Origin: CAYUIG01 sp964444685
Lineage (GTDB): Bacteria > Gemmatimonadota > Gemmatimonadetes > Longimicrobiales > RSA9
Reading direction: 5' to 3'
Length of the DNA: 64,000 bases
Assembly (NCBI GenBank): GCA_964444685.1
Contig: CAYUIG010000001.1
Location: 145,231-209,230 of the forward strand
Below, one piece after another: positions 38,301-46,030 of the stretch. The position numbers were made by a program, and so were the translations under genes. The notes below the pieces were generated by a model. The model searched no databases, had not been told where the DNA came from, and saw only the letters and a list, made by a program, of their open reading frames with translations. Positions within the stretch are counted from its first letter, which is position 1, and every line of letters begins with the position of its first letter.

Positions 38301-39503
38301 GAGATCCGCGGCGCGCTTCGTGAGTTCCTGCCCGAGTACATGGTGCCCGCGGAGTTCGTGCTGCTCGACGCTCTGCCAATGACGCCGAGCGGCAAGCTCG
38401 ATCGTCGTGCTCTGCCCGATCCACGCCGACAGCGCGTCGCGCCGTACGTGGGCGCTCGCGATGAGATCGAGCAGAAGCTGGTCGCCATCTGGCAGGAAGT
38501 GCTCGAGCGGGATTCCATCGGCGTGCACGACGACTTCTTCGATCTCGGCGGCCATTCGCTGCTCGCGGTCGAACTGTTCACGCGCATCGAAACCGCGTTC
38601 GGCATCACGCTCCCCCTTGCCACGCTCTTCCGGGCGCCGACGCCCGAGGGGCTGGCGCGGCTGATCCGTGCGGGCCGCAGGCCGCGCGTGAGCAACGTGC
38701 TCGTGCCGATCCGCGCGTCCGGACACCGCTCGCCGATCTTCGCCGTGCCGGGTGTGGGCGGGAACGTGCTCTCCTTCCGCGACCTCGCGCACGAGCTGCC
38801 GGCCGACCGTCCGTTCTACGGCCTCCAGTCACTCGGGCTCGAAGGCGACGCCGAGCCGCTCACGAGCATCGAACAGATCGCGACCACGTTCCTCGAGCAG
38901 GTGCGTGAGGTGCAGCCGCGCGGACCCTATCACTTCATCGGGGCCTGCATGGGCGGCGTCGTCGCATACGAAATGGCGCAGCAGCTGCGCGCGGCCGGTG
39001 AGGACGTCGCGCTGCTGGGGCTCCTCGAGACATGGCCGCCCGAGCTCACACCCGAGAACCCGACCGTGCCCCGGGGCCGCTTCGCTTCCCTGACCCTCTT
39101 CCTCTGGAACCGGGTCCGAATGCAGTTCATCACGCTTTCCCGGCTGCGCGGCCGCGAGCGGCTGCGCTTCGTCGCGGGCCGCGCTGACCGCCTCGCCGGC
39201 GCCGTTATTCGCCGTTCGCTGCCGGACGTCACGCTAAACGACTACCGGCTGCGCCGCGTCGAGCAGGCCAACCTCTTCGCGGTCCGCAACTACGTACCGA
39301 AGCCGTATGACGGCAGCGCCGTTGCCATCCTCGCGGCCGATCGCCCCATCGTGGGCGAGGACTACCGACACGCCTGGAAGCAGCTCGTGCGCGGCGGTAT
39401 CCAGGTCTTCGCGATGCCGGGCGCGGACTCCGGCCTGATGATCAAGCCGCCGCACGCGGGACCGCTCGCGCGCCGCCTACTCGAGTTCCTCGGCGATACA
39501 TGA
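35382..39503 (+). CDS. Terminal NRPS: TubC-dock-C-A(aliphatic)-T-TE
   Basis: 1373 residues. A TubC-type docking domain (1-55; FLEQLRRLQVHVRIEGDAVR) precedes C (72-510; HHLVADGW near 204), A (530-1020; FTSGTSGRPKGV near 670), PCP (GGHSLLAV near 1056) and a thioesterase-type domain (~1105-1373). The A pocket read by eye is D-A-F-F-V-G-G-T-F-K, nearest to remembered Val and Ile codes (DAFWIGGTFK, DAFFYGITFK), so a branched aliphatic residue is likely. The release domain is unusual. The nucleophile motif is GACMGG (~1186), with Cys for Ser. The usual Asp position reads LLETWPP. The usual catalytic-His stretch reads MPGADSGLM, with no His. It may still release the chain by other residues. It overlaps both neighbours by ATGA. 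Confidence 0.96.
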
Positions 39504-41182
39504 ACGCTTCTGAAGTGCCGCAGCCGGCCTACAAACTCACGCAGTTCCTGCCACCGCGCGCATGGATCCCCGCCAGCGGGGCCGTCATTGCGGGGCTCAT
39601 CAACGGCATCGCCGGCGCGGCGCTCATCGCGGTCGTCAACACAGCCATTCAGGGACGCTCCGGCTACTCCGTTGCGCTGCTCGGTGGCGCGTTCTTCGGT
39701 CTCGTGCTCGCAAAGATCGGCAGCAACGCGGCCGCGCGCTGGATGCTGCACGGCTTCACGCTCGAGACGCTCACCAGCCTGTCGCGTGACCTGAGTCGCC
39801 GTATCGTCGCCACGCCGCTGCGCGACATCGAACGCGTCGGCGCCCCGCGCATCCTCGCCACACTCATCGACGATGTCGCGGTCATCGGCTTCGCGGCGCA
39901 AACGATACCCGCCGTCGCGACGAACATTGCCGTGCTCGCCGGCTGCGCGGTCTATCTCGCGTACCTGTCATGGCAGGTGCTCATTGCGGTGACCGTGTTC
40001 GTCATCGTTGCATCGGCCATCTACAAGGTGCTGATCACCCGCGCCTACAAGTTCATGCAGCGCGCACGCGATACGCGCGACATCCTGTTCCAGCACTTTC
40101 GGGCCCTGACCGAAGGCAACAAGGAGCTCAAGCTCCACGCACGGCGACGCCAGGCCTTCATGAAGGAGCGCATCGACGTTGCCACCGAGTCCATGCAGCG
40201 TGACGGCATGCTCGGGCTGCGGGTCGACATCATCGCGGGCGGCTGGAACCAGCTCTTCTTCTATGGCCTGATCGGCGGACTGATCTTCTTCCTGCCCGGC
40301 GGCATCGCCGGCGGCGCAACTCTCGACGCCGCGACCGTCACCGGATACGTCCTGGTCACGCTCTACATGATGAATCCGATCTGGAACATCATGGCGTCGT
40401 GGCCCGTGTTCGCCCGCGGACGCATCGCACTAGACAAGGTCCGCTCGCTCGGACTGGCGCTCGATCCGGGCAAGGCCGAGCCCGCCATCGTCGATGCGCC
40501 GACCGACTGGCAGCGCATCGAGCTCGATGGGGTCACCTTCGCCTATCCGCCCGACGCCGAAGGACAGTCGTTCGTGCTCGGGCCGATCGACCTCGCGCTC
40601 GAGCGCGGTGAGCTGGTCTTCCTCGTCGGCGGCAACGGCAGCGGGAAGTCCACCCTGATGAAGGTCCTGACCGGGCTCTACCCCCCCGCCGAGGGCGCCA
40701 TCAGCCTGGATGGCCGCGTCATTGATGACGGCAATCGCGAGGGATACCGGCAGCTCTTCTCCGCCATCTTCTCCGACTTCTATCTGTTCGACACGTTGCT
40801 CGGCCTCGATGGCGACGTCGACGCTCGCGCCCGCGACTACATCGTCCAGCTCGAGCTCCAGGACAAGGTCAGCATCCGCGACGGCGCCTTCTCGACCCTC
40901 GACCTCTCACAGGGTCAGCGGAAGCGACTCGCTCTGCTCACCGCCTACCTCGAGGACCGGCCGATCTACGTCTTCGACGAGTGGGCCGCCGACCAGGACC
41001 CGCATTACCGCGAGATCTTCTACAGGCGGCTCCTGCCGGAGCTGCGCGGCCGCGGGCATACGGTGGTCGTCATCAGCCACGACGACCGCTACTACCACCT
41101 CGGCGACCGCGTCATTCGCCTCGATTACGGCCGTGTCGCCACCGCACCGGCCGAAACGCCGGCCGCAGCAACGACGCTGTAG
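39500..41182 (+). CDS. Cyclic-peptide-type ABC exporter (PvdE/SyrD family)
   Basis: A 560-residue half-transporter with fused membrane and ATPase domains, related to PvdE and SyrD, which move non-ribosomal peptides out of the cytoplasm. About six membrane segments lie in residues ~20-310. The ATPase shows Walker A GGNGSGKST (~377), signature LSQGQ (~469) and Walker B YVFDEWAADQDP (~490; the DEWAADQDP form is typical of this family), then the switch His in VISHDD. The ATG overlaps the NRPS stop by ATGA, making it the last gene of the operon. It is the likely export route for the cluster product. Confidence 0.94.
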   Translation: MNASEVPQPAYKLTQFLPPRAWIPASGAVIAGLINGIAGAALIAVVNTAIQGRSGYSVALLGGAFFGLVLAKIGSNAAARWMLHGFTLETLTSLSRDLSRRIVATPLRDIERVGAPRILATLIDDVAVIGFAAQTIPAVATNIAVLAGCAVYLAYLSWQVLIAVTVFVIVASAIYKVLITRAYKFMQRARDTRDILFQHFRALTEGNKELKLHARRRQAFMKERIDVATESMQRDGMLGLRVDIIAGGWNQLFFYGLIGGLIFFLPGGIAGGATLDAATVTGYVLVTLYMMNPIWNIMASWPVFARGRIALDKVRSLGLALDPGKAEPAIVDAPTDWQRIELDGVTFAYPPDAEGQSFVLGPIDLALERGELVFLVGGNGSGKSTLMKVLTGLYPPAEGAISLDGRVIDDGNREGYRQLFSAIFSDFYLFDTLLGLDGDVDARARDYIVQLELQDKVSIRDGAFSTLDLSQGQRKRLALLTAYLEDRPIYVFDEWAADQDPHYREIFYRRLLPELRGRGHTVVVISHDDRYYHLGDRVIRLDYGRVATAPAETPAAATTL

Positions 41183-41283
41183 GCCGACCGCACTCGAACG
41201 CTCCCGGCGACAACGCTAGAGCTCGCGGTGGCCGGATCCTGTCGGCCCCGTAGGGATCGCGTTCCCGACTCGCTCCCGCGCCC

Positions 41284-41498
41284 GGCCGATCGCAGCCGCC
41301 AAATCCCGCTCCTGTCGCGGTAAGCGTGCTCCCTGAAACACTCCGCGAATGGCCGATCGTAGTCGCCGGATCNNNNNNNNNNNNNNNNNNNNNNNNNNNN
41401 NNNNNNNNNNNNNNNNNNNNNNNNNNNNNNNNNNNNNNNNNNNNNNNNNNNNNNNNNNNNNNNNNNNNNNNNGAATGGCCGATCGTAGTCGCCGGATC
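41284..41498. repeat. Intergenic repeat elements flanking the gap
   Basis: A 26-bp sequence (GAATGGCCGATCGTAGTCGC, then CGGATC) occurs at 41347-41372, ending exactly at the gap, and again at 41473-41498, starting exactly after it. A diverged copy of its GGCCGATCG core lies at 41284-41306, 67 bp before the next. This could be a tandem array collapsed by the assembler, or one short copy shared by two contig ends. Confidence 0.75.
41373..41472. other. Assembly gap (100 N)
   Basis: Exactly 100 unknown bases, the standard placeholder length for a scaffold join of unknown size. The true distance and content are not known. Confidence 0.99.
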
Positions 41499-41567
41499 CC
41501 GCCTCTGCCCCCTTGTAATCGCACTGTCGGATTCCCTCCCGAAGGGCCCCGAAGTGCCCGTTTTCCC

Positions 41568-41596
41568 TTGAGTTGCCGCCCCTCGTGCGCTATATT
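41568..41596 (+). promoter_or_regulatory. Probable sigma-70-type promoter of the DEAD-box helicase gene
   Basis: TTGAGT (41568-41573) and TATATT (41591-41596) are separated by 17 bp. They stand out as AT-rich in very GC-rich DNA. The predicted leader before the ATG at 41707 is about 100 nt. Confidence 0.6.
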
Positions 41597-41617
41597 GTCT
41601 CACATGTACGTGCGCGC

Positions 41618-41650
41618 GAGGCCGGGGGTCCCGTTCGGACGCCCGGCCTC
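41618..41650 (+). promoter_or_regulatory. Strong hairpin in the helicase mRNA leader
   Basis: GAGGCCGGG (41618-41626) pairs with CCCGGCCTC (41642-41650). Inside it GTCC/GGAC pair across a CGTTC loop, with one G-G mismatch between the stems. No T-run follows, so it is not a simple terminator. A structured leader in front of an RNA helicase could serve feedback control; that is inference. Confidence 0.55.
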
Positions 41651-41706
41651 TGTCGTGCCCGGATCCCGCGAGAGCGCGGTGATCCGCTGGACCTCATAAG
41701 GAATCC

Positions 41707-42948
41707 ATGGAATTCAACGAGCTGGTACAGGCGGAGGCGCTGCGACAGGCGATCGATGAGATCGGCTGGTCCAGGCCAACGCCCATTCAGGAAAAGGCTA
41801 TCCCCATCGTTCGAACCGGCCGCGACCTCGTCGGCATCGCCCAGACGGGAACCGGCAAGACCGGTGCGTTCCTCCTGCCGAGTCTCGAGAAGCAGCTGGA
41901 CCGTCCCGGTCTCCGCACCCTCGTCCTCTGTCCGACCCGCGAGCTCGCCCAGCAGGTGGCCGCCGATGCGCGCGAGATGAGCGCCCACACCGGCCTGCGG
42001 GTCGGTGAGGTCGTGGGTGGCATGCCGATGGGCCCGCAGACGCGCGGCTTCAAGAAGGGCTTCGATGTGGTCGTGGCGACGCCCGGCCGTCTGCTCGATC
42101 ACATCGAGCGCGGACACGCCGACCTGTCGGCCGTCGAGACCCTGATTCTCGACGAAGCGGACCGCATGCTCGACATGGGCTTCCGCCCGCAGATCGATGC
42201 GATCCTCCGCAACGTGCCGAAGGAGCGGCAGACCCTTCTGTTCTCCGCCACAATGCCCAACGGCGTGCATGCCCTGGCGCTGCGCATCATGCGCGATCCC
42301 GAGTGGATCGAGGCCGCCCCGCCCGCGACCACCGCGGACGGCATCGACCAGCGCCTCTATCCCGTGCGCGCCGAAAAGAAGCCCGCGCTCCTGCTCGAGC
42401 TGCTGCAGAGCGAGCACTGGACCCAGGTCCTCGTCTTCACGGCGACCAAGGTGGGCGCGGACGTTCTCATGGCACGGCTCCAGCACGCCGACGTCAGCGC
42501 AGCGCTGATGCACGGCGACCGCGATATGAAGCAGCGTCGCGCCGCACTCGAGGCCTTCGCCGAAGGCCGCGTCCGCGTGCTGATCGCGACCGACGTGGCC
42601 CAGCGCGGCCTCGACATCGAGGGCATCAGCCACGTCGTCAACTACGACGTCCCGCGCGATCCCGAGGCCTACGTGCACCGGATCGGCCGGACCGGCCGCG
42701 CCGGCGCAAAGGGAAGCGCCGTAACGTTCATGACCGCCGGCGAACTACCCGCCGTACGCGCCATCGAACACGTGCTAGGCGCCCCGATCCCGCGCATATC
42801 GATCGCGGAGTATGATTACGACCCGCACCCACAGCTCGATCTGTCGCGCACCAAGGCCCGCGTCAGTCGGACGGGCGGACGCATGGGCACGCGCAGCGTC
42901 GACGAGCTGTCACCCGAAGAGTTGGCCGAGTTGATGCGCGTAGGCTGA
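41707..42948 (+). CDS. DEAD-box ATP-dependent RNA helicase (RhlE-like)
   Basis: 413 residues, about the length of the two-domain helicase core with almost no tail. Such enzymes unwind short RNA duplexes in ribosome assembly and RNA decay. The motifs are in order: Q motif (RPTPIQ ~25), AQTGTGKT (~45), PTRELA (~77), DEAD (~148), SAT (~179) and HRIGRTGR (~324). AAGGA lies five bases before the ATG. It is monocistronic, between its own promoter and a terminator at 42975. Confidence 0.95.
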   Translation: MEFNELVQAEALRQAIDEIGWSRPTPIQEKAIPIVRTGRDLVGIAQTGTGKTGAFLLPSLEKQLDRPGLRTLVLCPTRELAQQVAADAREMSAHTGLRVGEVVGGMPMGPQTRGFKKGFDVVVATPGRLLDHIERGHADLSAVETLILDEADRMLDMGFRPQIDAILRNVPKERQTLLFSATMPNGVHALALRIMRDPEWIEAAPPATTADGIDQRLYPVRAEKKPALLLELLQSEHWTQVLVFTATKVGADVLMARLQHADVSAALMHGDRDMKQRRAALEAFAEGRVRVLIATDVAQRGLDIEGISHVVNYDVPRDPEAYVHRIGRTGRAGAKGSAVTFMTAGELPAVRAIEHVLGAPIPRISIAEYDYDPHPQLDLSRTKARVSRTGGRMGTRSVDELSPEELAELMRVG

Positions 42949-42974
42949 ACCGTCGTTCTGCCGAATCATTGCCG

Positions 42975-43008
42975 AGGGCGCGAGGATCCGTCGATCCGAG
43001 CGCCCTTT
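42975..43008 (+). terminator. Rho-independent-type terminator after the helicase gene
   Basis: AGGGCGC (42975-42981) pairs with GCGCCCT (43000-43006). An inner GGATC/GATCC stem closes a CCGTC-type loop. It is followed by TT. It lies 27 bp after the stop codon. Confidence 0.7.
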
Positions 43009-43107
43009 GTAATGCACCCCCACATGTCTCGATGCGCCACCATTCCCCTTCGCGAGCCGCCACCTCCGACCACCGCACCACATCTCCCTCCCCAACCCCC
43101 TCTGTTG

Positions 43108-43126
43108 TTTTCGCGGGAAGTGTGGA
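43108..43126. repeat. Left terminal inverted repeat of the IS
   Basis: TTTTCGCGGGAAGTGTGGA, perfect partner of 44145-44163. The transposase stop codon lies 12 bp inside it. Confidence 0.85.
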
Positions 43127-43137
43127 CATGAAGCGGG

Positions 43138-44094
43138 TCACCCCGTGTCCACGCGTTCGAATGGCAGAGGGCCTAATGGCCAGTGGAAGGCAGTCTCGGC
43201 GAAGCCGCGTCGCAAGCCTGCGTCGACGAAGCGGTGCCAGACGAGGTAGTTGGAGAGATAGCGAGTCGCCACACCACGGAATCGTTTGATCCAGCGATGA
43301 AGCCGGAACCGGTAGCCCGAAACTACGTCGAGTGTTTCGAACTCCCGAGTAGGGATACCCTGCGTTGCCCGCGCTGGGATCATCACACCCCTGATGCGCT
43401 CAGCAAAGGCAGCTGGCGGATTGCGGGGCACATAACGGGCGAGAATGATCGATTCAGGCTGAACTCGCGAACCGAGCACCCGCTCGAGGGACTCCGCTGA
43501 GACCACACGGCTGTTACTGGGCGCCGCCACCCCGGTGACTGTTCCGCCGAGGCGGTCGCAGGCAATCACGACGTTCGCGCCGGTGTCCGCCTCGGGCCAG
43601 GGATCGCCCGATCGGCGCGATCGAGGCGGACGTCCCTTTACGCGCCGCCCCTTCTCCGACTGCATGAACCAGGTAGAGTCCAGCTCGATCGTTCCGCGCA
43701 GGGATTCGGTATCGAAGAGCCTCAACCCGTTCAGGACGCGATGCCTCCAGCGGAACGCTGTGGAGGGGTGAACGCCAACGTATGCCGCCGTCTGATGCAC
43801 GGTCCGACCACGCTGCATGTACTCCTGATTCAACGGCCACAGCGCAAGCTTCTTGATATACATGGCGGGTGTGCCGGTAAGGTCGCTGAATGTGCGGCCA
43901 CACCCCTTGCAGCGATGGCGCTGCCGCCCGGAGAAGTGTCCCCATCGCTGCGTATACGTGCAATGACAACGTGGGCACGCTACTCCGTTCGCGAACCGTG
44001 CGTTACGGCACGTGGCGAGCACATCGGCGATCCGGCTTGGCCGGCGTGGCGGACGCTGTCCGGCGTCGACGCCAGCGTTTGATGTGATGAACAT
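43138..44094 (-). CDS. IS1595-family-like transposase, apparently degenerate active site
   Basis: 318 residues from the ATG at 44094; a GTG further up at 44151 lies inside the terminal repeat and is less likely. The N-terminal half has a zinc finger (CPRC...CKGCGRTFSDLTGTP) and the helix-turn-helix stretch HPSTAFRWRHRVL typical of IS1595 relatives. The core starts with ELDSTWFMQSEKGRR, giving the first Asp, and ends with RFRGVATRYLSNYLVWHR, a family hallmark. By eye, the second catalytic Asp (usually in an LcsDG..Y stretch) falls on IILARYVPRN with no Asp. The NVNAYHSRLK-like stretch reads VVSGYRFRLH, losing the third catalytic residue. The frame is otherwise intact. It could be a dead copy mobilised by another element, or a divergent lineage. 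Confidence 0.75.
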   Translation of the reverse strand: MFITSNAGVDAGQRPPRRPSRIADVLATCRNARFANGVACPRCHCTYTQRWGHFSGRQRHRCKGCGRTFSDLTGTPAMYIKKLALWPLNQEYMQRGRTVHQTAAYVGVHPSTAFRWRHRVLNGLRLFDTESLRGTIELDSTWFMQSEKGRRVKGRPPRSRRSGDPWPEADTGANVVIACDRLGGTVTGVAAPSNSRVVSAESLERVLGSRVQPESIILARYVPRNPPAAFAERIRGVMIPARATQGIPTREFETLDVVSGYRFRLHRWIKRFRGVATRYLSNYLVWHRFVDAGLRRGFAETAFHWPLGPLPFERVDTG

Positions 44095-44144
44095 GCAACA
44101 TGGATCATGCTGCAAGCGGGGCGATGGAATAGCAGCTCGAGACA

Positions 44145-44163
44145 TCCACACTTCCCGCGAAAA
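44145..44163. repeat. Right terminal inverted repeat of the IS
   Basis: Exact reverse complement of 43108-43126. Confidence 0.85.
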
Positions 44164-44269
44164 GAACGGAGGGGTTCACGGTTGGTGATAGGGCGGAGAC
44201 AGCGATCGTCCGACTTCCGAACGTTCGGGATGGCTCAACCGGACATGCAGCCCGAGATCGGAACGTTGC

Positions 44270-45940
44270 TCAGGGGCCGCTTCGTTCCGCGCGATCGTGC
44301 TTCAGGATGTCCCAGACTAGAAGGATCCCGCCGACGGCGGCGGCGATGAACAACAGCATGGCCAGGCCGGGATAGCCGAGGATCGTGAACGCGGTCTGGA
44401 CGCGCATGAGCATCGCGGCGCCGACGATGAGTGCGGCCAGGATGAGGCCGACGGTGATGCGGTTCGCGATTTTCTGCAGTCCGCCGATGAGTCGGGACTC
44501 GTCGATGGAGTCGATGCGAACGCGCAGGTTGCCATCGGCGATACGATCGAGGCCGCGATTGAGGCGGGCGGGAAGACGCTGGACCAGCTCGGTCAGCTCG
44601 ATCGCGGTCGAGAAGATGTTGGCAGGGGAAGCAGCCCGCAGCATGCGCTGGCGGAGGAGCGAAGTGGCGTGCGAGCGCACTTCGGCGTTCGGATCGAAGT
44701 CGGGTGCGAGTGTGCGGGCGACTTCATCGAGATGGAGGAGCGTTTTGCCCAGGAGGGACAGCTCCGGAGGCTGGCGGACGCCGTGCTCGGTGGAGATGCG
44801 GGTGATCTGGAGGATCGCGCGGCCCATGGCGGCGTTCTGGATGGGCTGACTCGCGATGAGGGCTACGAGCCGGCTGACCTCGCGGGTGTAGGCGCGCGGG
44901 TCGTAGTTGTCGAGACGCTGACCGATCGTGGCACCGATCGCGGCCGCGTCCTCGCCGCGGCCGTCGCTGACGGCGAGCAGGAGCTTGAGCAGCTGTTCCT
45001 GCATCTGCGGCGCGACGTGGCCGATCATGCCGAGGTCGATGAGTGCCAGTCGGTGATCGCGGGTGACGAAGACGTTGCCGGGGTGCGGGTCCGCGTGGAA
45101 GAAGCCGTGTACGAGCACCTGATCGAGGTAGGCGCGGAACAGGTCGGTAGCCAGGTCAGTGCCATCCAGCTCGATGCGGGCGAGCGGCGACAGCGATGTG
45201 ATCTTCACGCCGCTGACATACTCCATGGTGAGCACGCGCGACGTGGTGTAGTCGGCGAGCGGGTGCGGGACGAGGAGTCGTGGATAGTCCTCGAGTGCAC
45301 GACCCAGCCGCTCGAGATTGGCGGCCTCCAGGCGGTAGTCGAGCTCGCGGTTGATGCTCTGCCTGAACTCGTCGAGCAGTTCGGTGAGTGCCAGGCGGGC
45401 GGCGGTCTCTGCGTGGCGATCCAGAAAGGCCGCAAGCTCGCCGAGCGCTTCGAGGTCGGTGGCGATGCGCTCGCGGATGCCGGGGCGCTGCACCTTCACC
45501 GCGACGGCGCGCCCGTCACGCATCTCGGCGAAGTGCACCTGTCCGAGTGATGCGGCGGCGATGGGCTCGGGATCGAAACGGGCGAAGAGCTTCGACAGTC
45601 GGCCGCCGAGCTCCGACGCGACGATCGCCTCAGCTTCCTCGGCAGGGAACGGCTCGACGCGATCCTGCAAACGCTCGAGAGCTTCGAGGTACGCAGCCGG
45701 AAGGAGGTCCGACCGGGTCGAAAGGATCTGGCCGAGTTTGATGTAGGTCGGCCCGAGGGACTCGAGGTCCTCGGCGAGTGTGTCGGCGTCGGTCCGTGTG
45801 GACGGGTCGCTGCCGTTGGCCGAGGGGTGCAGATCCCCAGCAAGGCTGGCGCGTGCGAGCTCCCCGCGCCCGTGCCGCACCAGCAACCGGGCGATGTCCA
45901 CGTAGCGGCCGAGATGCTCGGGTCGAAGCGACAGGGCCAT
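44270..45940 (-). CDS. UbiB/ABC1/ADCK-family atypical kinase-like protein
   Basis: 556 residues. Members support quinone or isoprenoid-lipid metabolism as membrane-bound ATPase/kinase-like proteins. The family motifs are clear: KLGQ (YIKLGQILSTR ~65-75), the Ala-rich loop AAASLGQVH replacing a normal P-loop, FHADPHPGN (~282) and LIDLGMIG (~300, DFG equivalent). Two membrane segments close the C-terminus (~497-540), usual for UbiB. No quinone genes lie nearby. It is transcribed divergently from the VIT/vWA gene across a 90-bp gap. Confidence 0.93.
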   Translation of the reverse strand: MALSLRPEHLGRYVDIARLLVRHGRGELARASLAGDLHPSANGSDPSTRTDADTLAEDLESLGPTYIKLGQILSTRSDLLPAAYLEALERLQDRVEPFPAEEAEAIVASELGGRLSKLFARFDPEPIAAASLGQVHFAEMRDGRAVAVKVQRPGIRERIATDLEALGELAAFLDRHAETAARLALTELLDEFRQSINRELDYRLEAANLERLGRALEDYPRLLVPHPLADYTTSRVLTMEYVSGVKITSLSPLARIELDGTDLATDLFRAYLDQVLVHGFFHADPHPGNVFVTRDHRLALIDLGMIGHVAPQMQEQLLKLLLAVSDGRGEDAAAIGATIGQRLDNYDPRAYTREVSRLVALIASQPIQNAAMGRAILQITRISTEHGVRQPPELSLLGKTLLHLDEVARTLAPDFDPNAEVRSHATSLLRQRMLRAASPANIFSTAIELTELVQRLPARLNRGLDRIADGNLRVRIDSIDESRLIGGLQKIANRITVGLILAALIVGAAMLMRVQTAFTILGYPGLAMLLFIAAAVGGILLVWDILKHDRAERSGP

Positions 45941-46030
45941 GCGCCCGCCAAGTGCAAGGGGCGGGCCGCATGTGCAAGCGGCGGCGGGTGCGTCGTCTCC
46001 CGGTTGTACGCAAAAACCGGGGAGGCGATC

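Larger units (their letters stand above)
41183..41706. other. Intergenic region with repeats, scaffold gap and helicase leader
   Basis: These 524 bases carry no gene. They hold a repeated ~25-bp element, a run of N, and the promoter and leader of the helicase gene. No clear terminator follows the exporter gene; only a weak GGCCG/CGGCC stem is visible near 41230-41247. Confidence 0.8.
43108..44163 (-). mobile_element. IS1595-family-like insertion sequence, 1056 bp
   Basis: Perfect 19-bp terminal inverted repeats (TTTTCGCGGGAAGTGTGGA at 43108-43126 and its complement at 44145-44163) bracket one transposase gene. I see no 8-bp target duplication at these ends or when the boundary is shifted to the internal GGG. 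The element may therefore be old, or it may have lost the duplication by recombination. It lies between the helicase and kinase genes and disrupts nothing visible. Confidence 0.8.

Noticed and set aside
41284..41498. CRISPR array around the gap
   Set aside because: The repeat copies are few and one is diverged, no spacers of even length are visible, and no cas genes are nearby.
43100..44172. Target-site duplication flanking the insertion sequence
   Set aside because: Flanks at the 19-bp ends and at an internal GGG boundary were compared and share no direct 8-bp match.
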